The translations under genes and the position numbers were made by a program. From Chitinophagales bacterium (GTDB lineage Bacteria > Bacteroidota > Bacteroidia > Chitinophagales > Saprospiraceae): DNA of 52,619 nucleotides. The notes below the pieces were generated by a model, which was given only the letters and a program-made list of their open reading frames with translations, ran no database searches and was not told where the DNA came from. Positions 28,301-37,700 of the stretch are shown here, piece after piece. Each line of letters opens with the position of its first letter. The first letter of the stretch is position 1. The stretch spans positions 1 to 52,619 of the forward strand of contig JAKSDI010000037.1 of assembly GCA_022360175.1 (NCBI GenBank), read 5' to 3'.

Positions 28301-28504
28301 TTTACCCTGCTATTCAATCAGCCGATAGAACAAGCAACAAGATTAGAACTTCACAATTCAGTTGGTCAGTTAGTGGATGATCAATGGGTACAGGCAGGAA
28401 GTACGAGCTTACAATGGACTATAAGTCATTTGTCTGTCGGTATCTATTGGATTAGCATCCCGAGAGAGGCCACTAGAATTCCATTAGTTATAACCCGACT
28501 GTAA
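25376..28504 (+). CDS. T9SS surface protein with jelly-roll-like N-domain, HYR-like repeats and ConA-like domain (1042 aa)
   Basis: The signal peptide is about residues 1-32 (ending ALQAQ). Residues 33-242 resemble the secreted beta-sandwich domain marked by NRLLVVHAS near the start and VDQTTPI in the middle, seen in many exported bacterial proteins. Six HYR-like repeats of about 80 residues span roughly 245-738, each with two or three Cys and a SSD-x-C or DNCG motif. The shared ConA-like block is at 741-923 (GYGGLMIREN, LRHEVRY, WLKLERQGDW). After a linker comes a sorting tail with YPNPAND at about 962-1042. The tail ends IPLVITRL, more divergent than in its paralogues, but it keeps the pattern. 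It is preceded by the direct-repeat array and followed by hairpins. Confidence 0.88.
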   Translation: MHRILNYTFYKTILCCSFALAMLFTASALQAQVSYDNNGIVSGGSKFITVPSGYNRLLVVHASTFGGNRSASFNGIPMTEVITKTASGWVGRTTIFILPLGTGCEITAKVTVSSGGAGGGYARIFWAGSFQHVDQTTPIADKGSAAFPGGHTTSTIGGLSNVPGMDIIFDGLCMGKNGSNPPEPTPNGGGVVLYNNAFSFNTSRSVARFRGGSGSNATASWTVAIGWDKPHVAVVLNGIAQDNYPLDTEAPIALCQDATVALDGNGTATITKNQIDNGSSDDCSIASMTLSESSFDCTNLGTNNVTLTVMDGIGASSTCDAVVTIEDNDAPTASCVNPITLLLDANEQVSITADQLDGGSTDNCGIINRQISRSSFDCNDLGNTTNVTLTVMDATGNSSNCDVAVTIENQTPPNALCKDMIVQLDANGSASITTTDIDDGSYALCASPTLSLDINDFTCDNVGENDVTLTATDISGNTSTCEAIVTVESTTPPTANCTDVIIDFGNSNGIINLDLNASDVNNGSTVVCGDPILSLFPSSFTLDCNNFSDPQTTTLTVTDENGNSSTCTANVYGIDNTPPSATCQNITIALDDNGNASITESTIDNGSSDVCGITNYDTDITSFDCNKLGNNTLTLTVSDAAGNTSSCTANVLVEDNIAPTAICLTTTVTLQPNGSYSVVEADVYDAINSFDNCAISNVSFPATAYTCDEADNSYMVPVTIKDASGNTDQCYAELTVKIGTTLPLDWNTSDIGNITIGNAYDYDPCVLNGTFTITGSGNNAIGSVNDHIAFAHQSLCGDGSITTKIESVTPNGYGGLMIRENTSPGAKQTAIFSNLSNILRHEVRYTANGAKQVNSFYKPSPIWLKLERQGDWIFTYYSSTGYNFQIVHSVFLPMQSCVEIGLASFTNMPYAQTSSVFNNTSITEAHGTLTNHKGALHTNELHKTSAQESHQLSGPYTAAVEPTELNVYPNPANDAFTLLFNQPIEQATRLELHNSVGQLVDDQWVQAGSTSLQWTISHLSVGIYWISIPREATRIPLVITRL

Positions 28505-28584
28505 AGATTGTTTTTTAGGGGAATCTTTTTAAGAGCGTGCTGTAGCATAGCCTATACTATGGGCTATTGCTACGGCATGTTTTA
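28503..28584 (+). terminator. probable terminator region, two stems
   Basis: A short stem AAGATT / AATCTT ending in TTTTT (28503-28530) overlaps the stop region. A stronger one follows: GTGCTGTAGCATAGCC (28537-28552) pairs with GGCTATTGCTACGGCAT (28562-28578), followed by GTTTTAG. Both fit transcription ending after the 1042-aa surface protein gene. Confidence 0.6.
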
Positions 28585-28697
28585 GAAAAAATAAATCAAG
28601 GTTCTCCTTCTAGTAGAAAAGATCTCTTTCCTCTATAGAACTGTTTGTTTTTGGTTTTCTAAATGCAAACAGCTCCTAAAATCAAAACTTTCGAATC

Positions 28698-30050
28698 ATG
28701 AATTCTAAAACCCTTTTGATCCTAGCAGCCCTGATCATATCTTTTGCTTCCTGTAAGAAAGACGATCAGCCAGATAGTCAAAGTATGTTGGACGAGGAAT
28801 TAACACTTGTCCTGGATGAAGCTGGAGGTACTCAGGGGGCTTCAAAGTATTTGCTTCCTCTTGATCATGAATGGAGCAAAATACCACAAGACCCTAACAA
28901 TTCCATTACTGAAGAGAAAGTAATATTAGGAAAACTGCTTTATCATGAAACAGCAATCGGAGTGAATGCCATGCATGCGGCCAACGTAGGAAAATTCAGC
29001 TGTGCTTCCTGTCACTTTGCCAGTGCAGGTTTTCAGGCAGGCCGCCATCAAGGTATCGGAGATGGAGGTGTTGGTTTTGGCATCAATGGAGAAGGTCGAA
29101 TTCCTAACCCAGAATATGCTTTATCCGATATAGATGTTCAGCCACTTCGCACACCTACTACCCTCAACAGTGCCTACCAAACAGTAAATCTGTGGAATGG
29201 ACAATTTGGAGCAACCGGCCCCAACGCAGGCACAGAAGCCCAGTGGACGGAAGATACGCCTAAAGAAAATAATCACCTTGGCTTTGAAGGCGTAGAGACC
29301 CAGGCGATCGCTGGCCTGTCAGTACACAGAATGGTGATTTCAGACAGCCTGGTCAAGGCACTGGAATACGATCCTCTTTTTGATGCAGCTTTCCCTGGTG
29401 TAGACGCATCTGAAAGATACAACAGAGTACAGGCAGGATTGGCCATTGCTGCCTATGAACGTACATTGATCCCTAACCAGGCACCTTTTCAGCTATGGCT
29501 GCAGGGAAGTAGTGGAGCTATGACCGAACAGGAAAAGTTAGGTGCCATCCTATTCTTTGGAAAAGCAAATTGCAACAATTGCCATGACGGCCCCAATCTG
29601 GCCAATACAGGTTTTGAAGCATTGGGCATGAAAGATCTGCATGAATCAGTAGAAGCAACTTATGGTACTACTGCAAGCGATGAAGCCAATCTGGGACGGT
29701 ACAGCTTCACCAAGAACGACGAAGACAAATACAAGTTTAAAATCCCTCAACTATACAATCTGGCAGACTCTCCATTTTTTGGACACGGAGCTAGCTTCAG
29801 GACCGTAAAGGATATTGTTGACTATAAGAATCAGGCCGTACAGGAAAACCCTGAAGTACCTGAAAGTCAATTATCAGAAGCTTTCATCCCACTAGGATTA
29901 ACAGATGAAGAAGTAGAGGCGATTACTGCTTTTATTGAAAATGGTTTACGTGACCCCAATTTGAGCCGCTACCAACCTGAAAATACCAATTCAGGTAATT
30001 GTATCCCTAATAGTGATGATATGTCATCAGAAGACCTCGGATGTAATTAA
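28698..30050 (+). CDS. di-haem cytochrome c peroxidase / MauG family lipoprotein
   Basis: A 450-residue exported lipoprotein: a hydrophobic start ending FASC with acceptor Cys19, then a charged linker. Two c-type haem sites are present, CASCH at residues 102-106 and CNNCH at 292-296, as in bacterial di-haem peroxidases, which reduce hydrogen peroxide in the periplasm, and in MauG-like enzymes. The text between them (PLRTPTTLNSAYQ, then NGQFG) and after the second haem (FKIPQLYNL, PFFGHGASF) is characteristic of the family. It sits 51 bp upstream of a DoxX-like membrane protein, with a terminator after that gene, so the two form an operon. Family members vary in substrate; peroxide detoxification is the default expectation. 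Confidence 0.9.
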   Translation: MNSKTLLILAALIISFASCKKDDQPDSQSMLDEELTLVLDEAGGTQGASKYLLPLDHEWSKIPQDPNNSITEEKVILGKLLYHETAIGVNAMHAANVGKFSCASCHFASAGFQAGRHQGIGDGGVGFGINGEGRIPNPEYALSDIDVQPLRTPTTLNSAYQTVNLWNGQFGATGPNAGTEAQWTEDTPKENNHLGFEGVETQAIAGLSVHRMVISDSLVKALEYDPLFDAAFPGVDASERYNRVQAGLAIAAYERTLIPNQAPFQLWLQGSSGAMTEQEKLGAILFFGKANCNNCHDGPNLANTGFEALGMKDLHESVEATYGTTASDEANLGRYSFTKNDEDKYKFKIPQLYNLADSPFFGHGASFRTVKDIVDYKNQAVQENPEVPESQLSEAFIPLGLTDEEVEAITAFIENGLRDPNLSRYQPENTNSGNCIPNSDDMSSEDLGCN

Positions 30051-30101
30051 AAACATGTTTGCTCAACGAATTATCATTTAAAAACCTAAAAAGAATATCC
30101 A

Positions 30102-30551
30102 ATGAACCCAATAACAATTGTAAACAGATTCAACGAATGGACCGCCAAAATAGCCCAAAAATGGGGTATCTCTTTAATGCGTTACGCTTTGGCAATTATT
30201 TATATATGGTTTGGTATCCTAAAGCCTATGGGACTAAGCCCGGCAAGTAGCCTGGTTGAGCATACAGTATACTGGTTTTCTCCAGATTGGTTTATTCCAA
30301 CACTAGGTATCTTCGAAGTATTGATTGGAGTATTGTTGCTATTCCGTTCTACTACCCGCTATGCTGTTTTGTTGATTTTCATTCACCTTCCTGGTACTTT
30401 CCTTCCGTTTTTGGATTATGCTGAAAGCACTTATACCGATGTGGCTTTCGAATTGACGCTGGAAGGGCAATATATCGTTAAAAACCTTTTGATCGCCGCA
30501 ACGGCAATTATGATTGGAGGCTCTATGAATACTCAAAAAGCAGAGGAATAG
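30102..30551 (+). CDS. DoxX / DUF417-like four-helix membrane protein
   Basis: A 149-residue membrane protein with about four hydrophobic segments (near residues 23-42, 63-82, 88-104 and 125-142) and a conserved-looking W-x-GILKP at the end of the first helix, as in DoxX and DUF417 (YkgB-like) proteins. Members of these families are often found with redox or stress genes. Pairing with a di-haem peroxidase 51 bp upstream fits a role in periplasmic redox or quinone-linked electron flow, but that is inference. The ATG at 30102 is preceded by A-rich sequence (CCTAAAAAGAATATCCA) and is chosen because it precedes the first helix by a short charged stretch. Confidence 0.7.
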   Translation: MNPITIVNRFNEWTAKIAQKWGISLMRYALAIIYIWFGILKPMGLSPASSLVEHTVYWFSPDWFIPTLGIFEVLIGVLLLFRSTTRYAVLLIFIHLPGTFLPFLDYAESTYTDVAFELTLEGQYIVKNLLIAATAIMIGGSMNTQKAEE

Positions 30552-30601
30552 TGCCTCAATATCTTGAAGTGATTTAAACCACGTTCTAAGTTTAGCATAT
30601 C

Positions 30602-30637
30602 AAAATGGTGGAAGTTGAAAGCTTCCACCATTTTTTA
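30602..30637 (+). terminator. rho-independent terminator
   Basis: The stem AAATGGTGGAAG / CTTCCACCATTT, with a 7-base loop, runs into TTTTTTATA, about 50 bp after the DoxX-like gene. It closes the peroxidase operon. Confidence 0.9.
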
Positions 30638-30769
30638 TATAGACCAACTTTCAAGCCTCAAAACCCCTGTTTTTATTGACTTTGGCGGTTTTTTTCCCTT
30701 TTTTGTCAGGTTTCTTCCCTCCAAGAGCAGTCATATTTGTAGCATATCAATTACACAAAAATTCTGACC

Positions 30770-31657
30770 ATGACTGCGATTAATCCAAAGGTATTAAACA
30801 AAGAACTCACCTCATTAATATCAGTAGAATCCCCTTATTTCGCCTTAAGGCAAATAGAAGTTATCGCTCCTAATAGCATACAGGCAATAGCTCCTATTGA
30901 AAAGGAAGTGGGCAACGAATTAACGCACATGGCCAATTCGGAAACAGGCCGTCATTTAGCAATTGCAGGTTCCCTGGCTTGTGCTTTAGTGAATCCTAAT
31001 AAAAGCCGTCATTACTACCTGGCAACTAAAGCAATTTATCGCAATCTACAATTTGGAGAAAAGCTTGAATTAGGCACTTTTCACCAATTGAGAGTAAAAG
31101 CTATTTGCACCGATTTAGATAAAAGAAGTGCAAAAGCAACTACCTACCTAATGACTCCCAACGGGCAGCCTTTGGCACAAATAGATGTAAACTATTATAT
31201 CATGCCCTCCCGCCTTTTTGACAAGCTAAACAGGCGCCAGTTTGTAGAACAACCTGACTTCAGCGAAGCCAATCCTTTCAACAAAAATCTCAATTCCTAC
31301 GACATCAAATTCGCCTACAATAATGAATCTGCTTATGCTGATTATGGCCTTATAGAAGATCGTTATTGTGCTGGGCATTTCGCTCACTACCCTGCCCTAC
31401 CCGTTGCAGAAATGATCCATCACTTATATGGAGGAGCTATCAAATTGGTAGAGCAAAAGCTAGGAAGCAGTAATATCAAATTTGAACCTAAAGTAGCACA
31501 TATAGGTGCAGAACAACTAGGCTTCTCAGGTGAGCATGTTAACCTCAATTGGGCAATAAAAACTCAGGAAGGCAATCGCTTCATAGTAGAAGGAACCGCA
31601 TTGGCTAATCAAAAGAAGACAATCGGCCAATTAGAATTGGAAGTTTTTGTTCGATAA
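30770..31657 (+). CDS. conserved protein of unknown function, possibly double-hotdog fold
   Basis: A 295-residue protein without signal peptide or membrane segment. Two similar halves may be present, about 1-150 and 165-295. Each has a helix with a small-residue-rich stretch (GRHLAIAGSLACAL in the first; HFAHYPALPVAEMIHHLYGGA in the second) followed by several strands. That is the layout of tandem hotdog domains in acyl-thioester enzymes and acyl-CoA-binding proteins. I recognise no catalytic motif, so the fold call is a guess from pattern only. It is monocistronic: it lies between the terminator at 30602 and the large surface protein gene, 57 bp upstream of the latter. Confidence 0.5.
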   Translation: MTAINPKVLNKELTSLISVESPYFALRQIEVIAPNSIQAIAPIEKEVGNELTHMANSETGRHLAIAGSLACALVNPNKSRHYYLATKAIYRNLQFGEKLELGTFHQLRVKAICTDLDKRSAKATTYLMTPNGQPLAQIDVNYYIMPSRLFDKLNRRQFVEQPDFSEANPFNKNLNSYDIKFAYNNESAYADYGLIEDRYCAGHFAHYPALPVAEMIHHLYGGAIKLVEQKLGSSNIKFEPKVAHIGAEQLGFSGEHVNLNWAIKTQEGNRFIVEGTALANQKKTIGQLELEVFVR

Positions 31658-31714
31658 CCATTTCCCCCCCTCTTATATCTACAGTAATCTATTAATTGAC
31701 AACATCATTGCAAT

Positions 31715-34700
31715 ATGAATCTTTTTAAATATCAAATCCATCAAGCCTTACATTCAAGCAATCTGTTACTAAAATGCATAGTACTCTGCGTATTCTATCT
31801 GGGAAACAACTATGGATATGCACAAACAACAAACAACAGCTGTAATATTTCCTCAACTGATATTACTTGTGATGGTACGGAGCAGAGCATCAGCTATAAT
31901 GGTTCTTATCAGGATTATAAAATCCCTACTGATGCTACTAAAGATCACATCTTTATCAGGCTACAAGGAGCAGATGGAGGCAAAGGTAGAGCAGGCATTG
32001 TAACTTCTACAGGGCGAGGAGGGGAAGGTGCAACTATAGAAGCTACTTTTGCCATTGGCGAAAGCGGAGATTCTATACCAGAAGGCAGCATTCTCCGATT
32101 CATTATTGGACAAAAAGGGCGATCCAGAACCGATGACGGATTTTCCAATGCGGGTACAGGTGGCGGTGGTTCTGCCGTAATGCTACTAGAACCAGGCTCC
32201 GATGATTGGGAAATTTTGATGGTGGCCGGTGGTGGTGGCGGCGGCTGGACGAACAATACAGGGGCAAAAAGTGATGGCCGTGGTGGCCGCGCCGGAGAAG
32301 ATGGAGGAAATGGTAAAGATGGGCTTAGTAATGGTGGCAATGGTGGTAGCAACGGCAATGGTGGCAGTGCTTCAGATAATGGCGCTGGTGGTGGCGGTGT
32401 TTATGACAAAGGTAACTCTTACGGCCTGACAGATGGACAAAGCGGTGGACGTGCTGGATGGCAGCAACTTAATAGTGATGACGATCCTGATCTGACGAAT
32501 TGCCCAACCGGAGGAAATGGTGGTTGTGGTAATGCAGGTTGTGCAGCAGAAGATGGTTTTGGTTTTGGTGGTGGCGGATGGAGTAATTCATCTTGTGGTG
32601 GCGGCGGTGGCGGCTACTCCGGTGGCGGCGCTGGTGGTGATGATGCCGGTGGTGGCGGTGGCGGTAGCTATGTAAGTGATCGGGCAGTAGCGGATAATAA
32701 AATGGATGGAGATGCTACAGACTCACCCAAAAATGGCGCTGCAACTTATGTATGTGTCAATGGCCCTACTGCAATATGTGTATCTAGTCTTAGTATTTCT
32801 ATAGGAACAGAGGATGATGAATCTATTACCTCTGACCAGGTAGATGACGGAAGCACGAGTGATCTCCCCCTTATTTATACTTTATCTGATGAAGTATTTA
32901 CTTGTGATGACATCGGAGAAATTACTATTACAATGACTATAGTAGACGAGGCCCTACTTTCTGACAACTGTACTACAACCCTGACCGTAGCGGATGAAGC
33001 GGCTGACTTCACAGAAATTACAATCGATTCTGAAACCACTATAGATGCAGATGGTTCTTTTGAGGATCAGGTTATACCAGAAAATACTACTGCAACAAGT
33101 ATTTTCATTGAAGCTGTAGGCGGTGATGGTGGCCGGAAAGGAAACCCCTGTGGTCAAACTGGTCGTGGAGGTAAAGGCGCTAAGATATCAGCACTCTTCA
33201 AAATAGGAACAGGTACCGATGAAATTCCTCCTGGTTCTATTCTCCGATTTATTCCAGGTGAGCGTGGAGTAAGTAAGAACAGTTCAGGGATTGAAGGTGC
33301 TGGTGGAGGTGGTGGTTCTGCTGTCCTATTTCGTGAAGATGAAGCTTGTGACTGGACCCTGTTGATCGCAGCAGGTGGTGGTGGTGGTGGATACAGCGAT
33401 GGCTGTACCTCCAAATCAAATGGACAAGGTGGTAGAATAACTGAAGCAGCAGGAGATGGCCGAAGTAGTGGTGGAAATGGTGCTAATAACGGTGGTGGCG
33501 GAAATACTGGTGGCAACTCTGGCATTGACTTCTCTGCCGGTGGCGGTGGCGCTAATAGCGATGGCGGAAATATCAATTGTAGTGGTGGAAATAACTTTGG
33601 TGGTGGTGAAAAAGGAGGCACCGTAGGTGGTGATGGAGGTAAAGATGGATCGGGTGGCTGCGGGAGTGGCCGCAACGGTGGTTATGGATTTGGCGGCGGT
33701 GGCCTTGGTGATGGCGCTGGTGGCGGTGGTGGTGGTTACTCTGGTGGCGGCGGTGGTGGATCATCAGGAGGTGGTGGTGGCGGTGGTAGCTACATCAATA
33801 CCAGCTATCAATTTGCTACTTCTACACCTATTAAAGTGGCAGGAGGAGATACTGGAAATCCAGATGATGGTTTCATCACATTCAGAATGCAGGAATCAAT
33901 TACCCCTACTGCACTATGTGATGGTAGCTATACCCTATCTGTAGATCATGTTTCAAGCGTGACCATTACACCTAGCGATATTGATAATAGTAGTTATGAT
34001 GAAGATGGTAGTATTGTAGAAAGCTCTGTAAGCCCCAATACGTTTAATTGTGATGATATAGGAGTACATACGGTTACCTTGACCGTTACAGACAATGATG
34101 GGCTTTCAGATGATTGTACAACTCAGGTCACCGTAAAATATGACCCTTCTTCTAACGCCAATCTGATGAACGACGATGGTAGTGAATATACAATTAGTGC
34201 CAATGGTACATTTACAGATTTAAGAATACCAGAAGATACAGAATACAGTAGCATACGACTTTTCGCTCGTGGTGGCGATGGTGGCCGGCGCCGTGTCAAT
34301 GCAGGGGTTTATAATTGTACTGCTAAAGGCGGACAAGGTGCTGATGCAGAAGGAGTATTTACAATTGGATGCGGTAGTGGAGAAATTCCTCCAGGCTCAG
34401 TTATCCGATTTATTCCAGGAGAGAAAGGAGCAAGCAATAGTGGCCTGGGCATCGAGGGTGCTGGTGGTGGCGGCGGTTCAGGTATTATTTATAAAGAACC
34501 TGGTAGTTGTGATTGGACTATTCTCGTAGTAGCCGGCGGTGGTGGTGGTGCTTATTCTTCTGGTGTTTGTGAGAAGTCCAATGGTAAAGAAGCAGAAAAC
34601 GGTACCGGAGGTAGTAATGGAAAAGGAAACAGCAGTGGAAATGGCGGAAGCAATGGTAATGGTGGTACCAGAGGAGTAAACTTTGCCGGTGCTGGTGGTG

Positions 34701-37700
34701 GTTATAAAAGTGATGGTCAGAATATAGGTTGTGGAGTAGGCGCTAATTGGGGCGGTGGAGAGAAAGGACAATGGCAAGGTGGTGATGGTGGTTCAGACGG
34801 ATCCAATGCCTGTGGTGCTGGTCGTGATGGTGGCTTTGGCTTCGGCGGTGGTGGTCTTGGTGACGGCTCCGGTGGCGGTGGCGGTGGCTACTCTGGTGGT
34901 GGCGCTGGTGGTTCAGGTGGCGGCGGTGGTGGTGGCGGAAGCTACATCAACAGCATAGCAACGAGTAGTGATATCGATAAGCGTGGTACAGATAGCTCTC
35001 CAGATGATGGATTCTGCCGTTATAAATTCGAATCTGACACGAATAGTGATATTGATGGAAATCCAACAGCCAGCTGTAGTGCAATCACCATTGATTTGGA
35101 TGAAAATGGAGATGCAGTAATCTATGCTTCTCAAATTGCAAGTGGTTCTAGTGATGGATGTACACCTTCTACTGATTTGATCTTCAATTTTTCTGGCGGT
35201 GGCCCTTCTATCACCGTAGATTGTGATAATACAGGAACGACCTCTTATACGGTAGTAGTGGAAGATTATAATGGAAACACATCCAGTTGTAGCGCTAATG
35301 TCACCATTCAAGAAGATGAAGCGCCAGATGCCGTTTGTGATGACGAGACGGTCCTAATAGATGGCTCAGGAAATGGAACCCTGGCGGCGGCTGATGTAGA
35401 TGGAGGCTCAACCGACAATTGTAATATTGCTTCCTTATCCTTAAGCCAAACCAACTTTACGACTTCAGATATAGGCACAACAACTGTGACACTGACGGTA
35501 ACAGATGATTCTGGCAATACAGCTACATGCGATGCAACGATTACGGTAGAACAAGATAACACGACCATTAGTCCAATATGTATGGATGCAACCGTCACAC
35601 TTGACCCAACAAGTGGACAAGGCTCCATTACTCCTAATGACATTGATAATGGCTCCTCTGCTGAAGGTGGAATTGCCAGTCTGGTGCTAAGTCAAACAGA
35701 TTTTGACTGTAGCCACCTGGGCACCAATACAGTTACTCTTTTAGTAACCGATAATTCCAATATTAGCAATACTTGCACCGCTACCGTTACTGTTATTGAC
35801 GAAACTCCTCCAACAGCAATGTGCACTGATATAGACGTAACATTAAATGCTACAGGCCTTGGAAGCATTACAGCTGACCTTTTAGATGGTGGTTCCACTG
35901 ACAACTGCCAATCTCTTTCTTTCAGTGCCGGCCAAACTAGTTTTAGCTGTGCAGATATTGATGCCCCTACAGCAGTAACACTGACGGTAACAGATGGTAG
36001 CGGTAATATGAGTACCTGTGTATCCAATGTGACTGTAATTGGAGATAATAATCCGGTTGCCGTTTGTCAGGCCGTTATGATTCAACTGGATGTTGCTGGT
36101 GTCGCTACACTTACTCCAGCACAGGTAGATAATGGCTCTTATGATATTTGTGGTGCTATAACAAATCGTAGTTTGAGCCAAACTTTCTTCAGTTGCTCAG
36201 ATATTGGTAGTGGAGTAAGTGTTACTTTAACGGTGACAGATAATGATGGAAATATGGCAAATTGTTCTTCAACGATTACAGTCGAAGATAATATTGCGCC
36301 AACAGCAGTATGCAATGACTTCACCGTTCAACTGGAAGCAGATGGAACGGCTTTAATCACCGAGGATCAAATAGATGGCGGTTCTTCAGACAATTGTGGA
36401 TCAGTAACACTTACGCTTGACCTGGCAGATTTTGATTGTGAAGATATTGGAGGAACCTTCCCACTTACTATGTTAGTAGAAGACGGCAATGGAAATTCAT
36501 CAGAATGTTCTGCTAATGTTACCGTGGCTGACGGGCAAGCTCCTAATGCTATGTGTAAAAACACAAGTGTGATACTCGATGATGAAGGTACTGCCGCTAT
36601 CTCCAGCGGAGATATTGATAATGGTTCTTCTGATGCTTGTGGAGCCGTTACTCTTGAAGTTAGTCAAAATACATTTGACTGTTCTGATGTTGGTGATGTG
36701 AATGTCACTCTTACGGTTACTGACATTTACGATAATAGCAGTAGTTGTGTGGCAACCGTGACTGTAATAGATAATGTTTCTCCTACTGCTTCCTGTAAAG
36801 ATGCGACGGTCCAATTAAATGAAAATGGAGCAGGTATACTTACTACTGATCAGGTGAATGATAACTCTTTCGATTTGTGTCTGCCCTTATCATTTAGTCT
36901 AAGCAAAAGCGAATTTGATTGTTCCAATGTAGGTAATGCTGTACAGGTCACGCTAACGGTAACAGATAATAGTGGCAACTCCAGTAACTGCACAGCAAAT
37001 ATTACCACAGAAGATAATATCGCACCTACGGCTTCCTGTAAGGATGCAACCGTATATCTAAATGCCAATGGAGAAGGTGTATTAACTACCGACCAGCTTG
37101 ATAACAATTCTTCTGATGCCTGTGATATCAATATGTATAGCTTGAGCCAAACGGATTTTGATTGCAATCATATCAATTCCATTAATACGGTCACACTTAC
37201 TATTACCGATAATAATGGAAATAGCAGTAATTGTGATGCAACAGTAACCGTATTAGATGAAATCAAACCAATAGCTATCTGCCAAAATGCTAACGTATTA
37301 CTTGATGCCAATGGAAATGGCTCTATCACAGTAGACGATATTGACAATGGATCAAACGATGCCTGCGGAATAGACGCTCGCAGCCTGAGCAAAGAAGCAT
37401 TTCATTGTTCAGATGTTGGAGCAGTAACCGTCACTCTTACTATTACGGATTCAAATGGCAATGTAGAAACTTGTGATGCAACAGTGACAATAGAAGATCA
37501 GGTTAAACCTACGCTCAGCTGTCAGAATGCAAGCGTTCAATTGGATGAAAACGGAGAAGGAACTTTACTAGTAAGCCAGGTAGAAATAAGTTCTTCTGAT
37601 GCTTGTGGTATTGCGACTAAAGAATTAAGCCAGTCTGCTTTCAATTGCAGTGAGGTAGGGCTTAATAATGTAGTATTGACGGTCACAGATATGAATGGCA

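Noticed and set aside
31945-34958. Long open frames on both other frames and the minus strand across the glycine-rich domains
   Set aside because: They are by-products of GGT/GGC-rich DNA; the proteins are runs of Pro, His, Val or Thr without plausible starts or family features.
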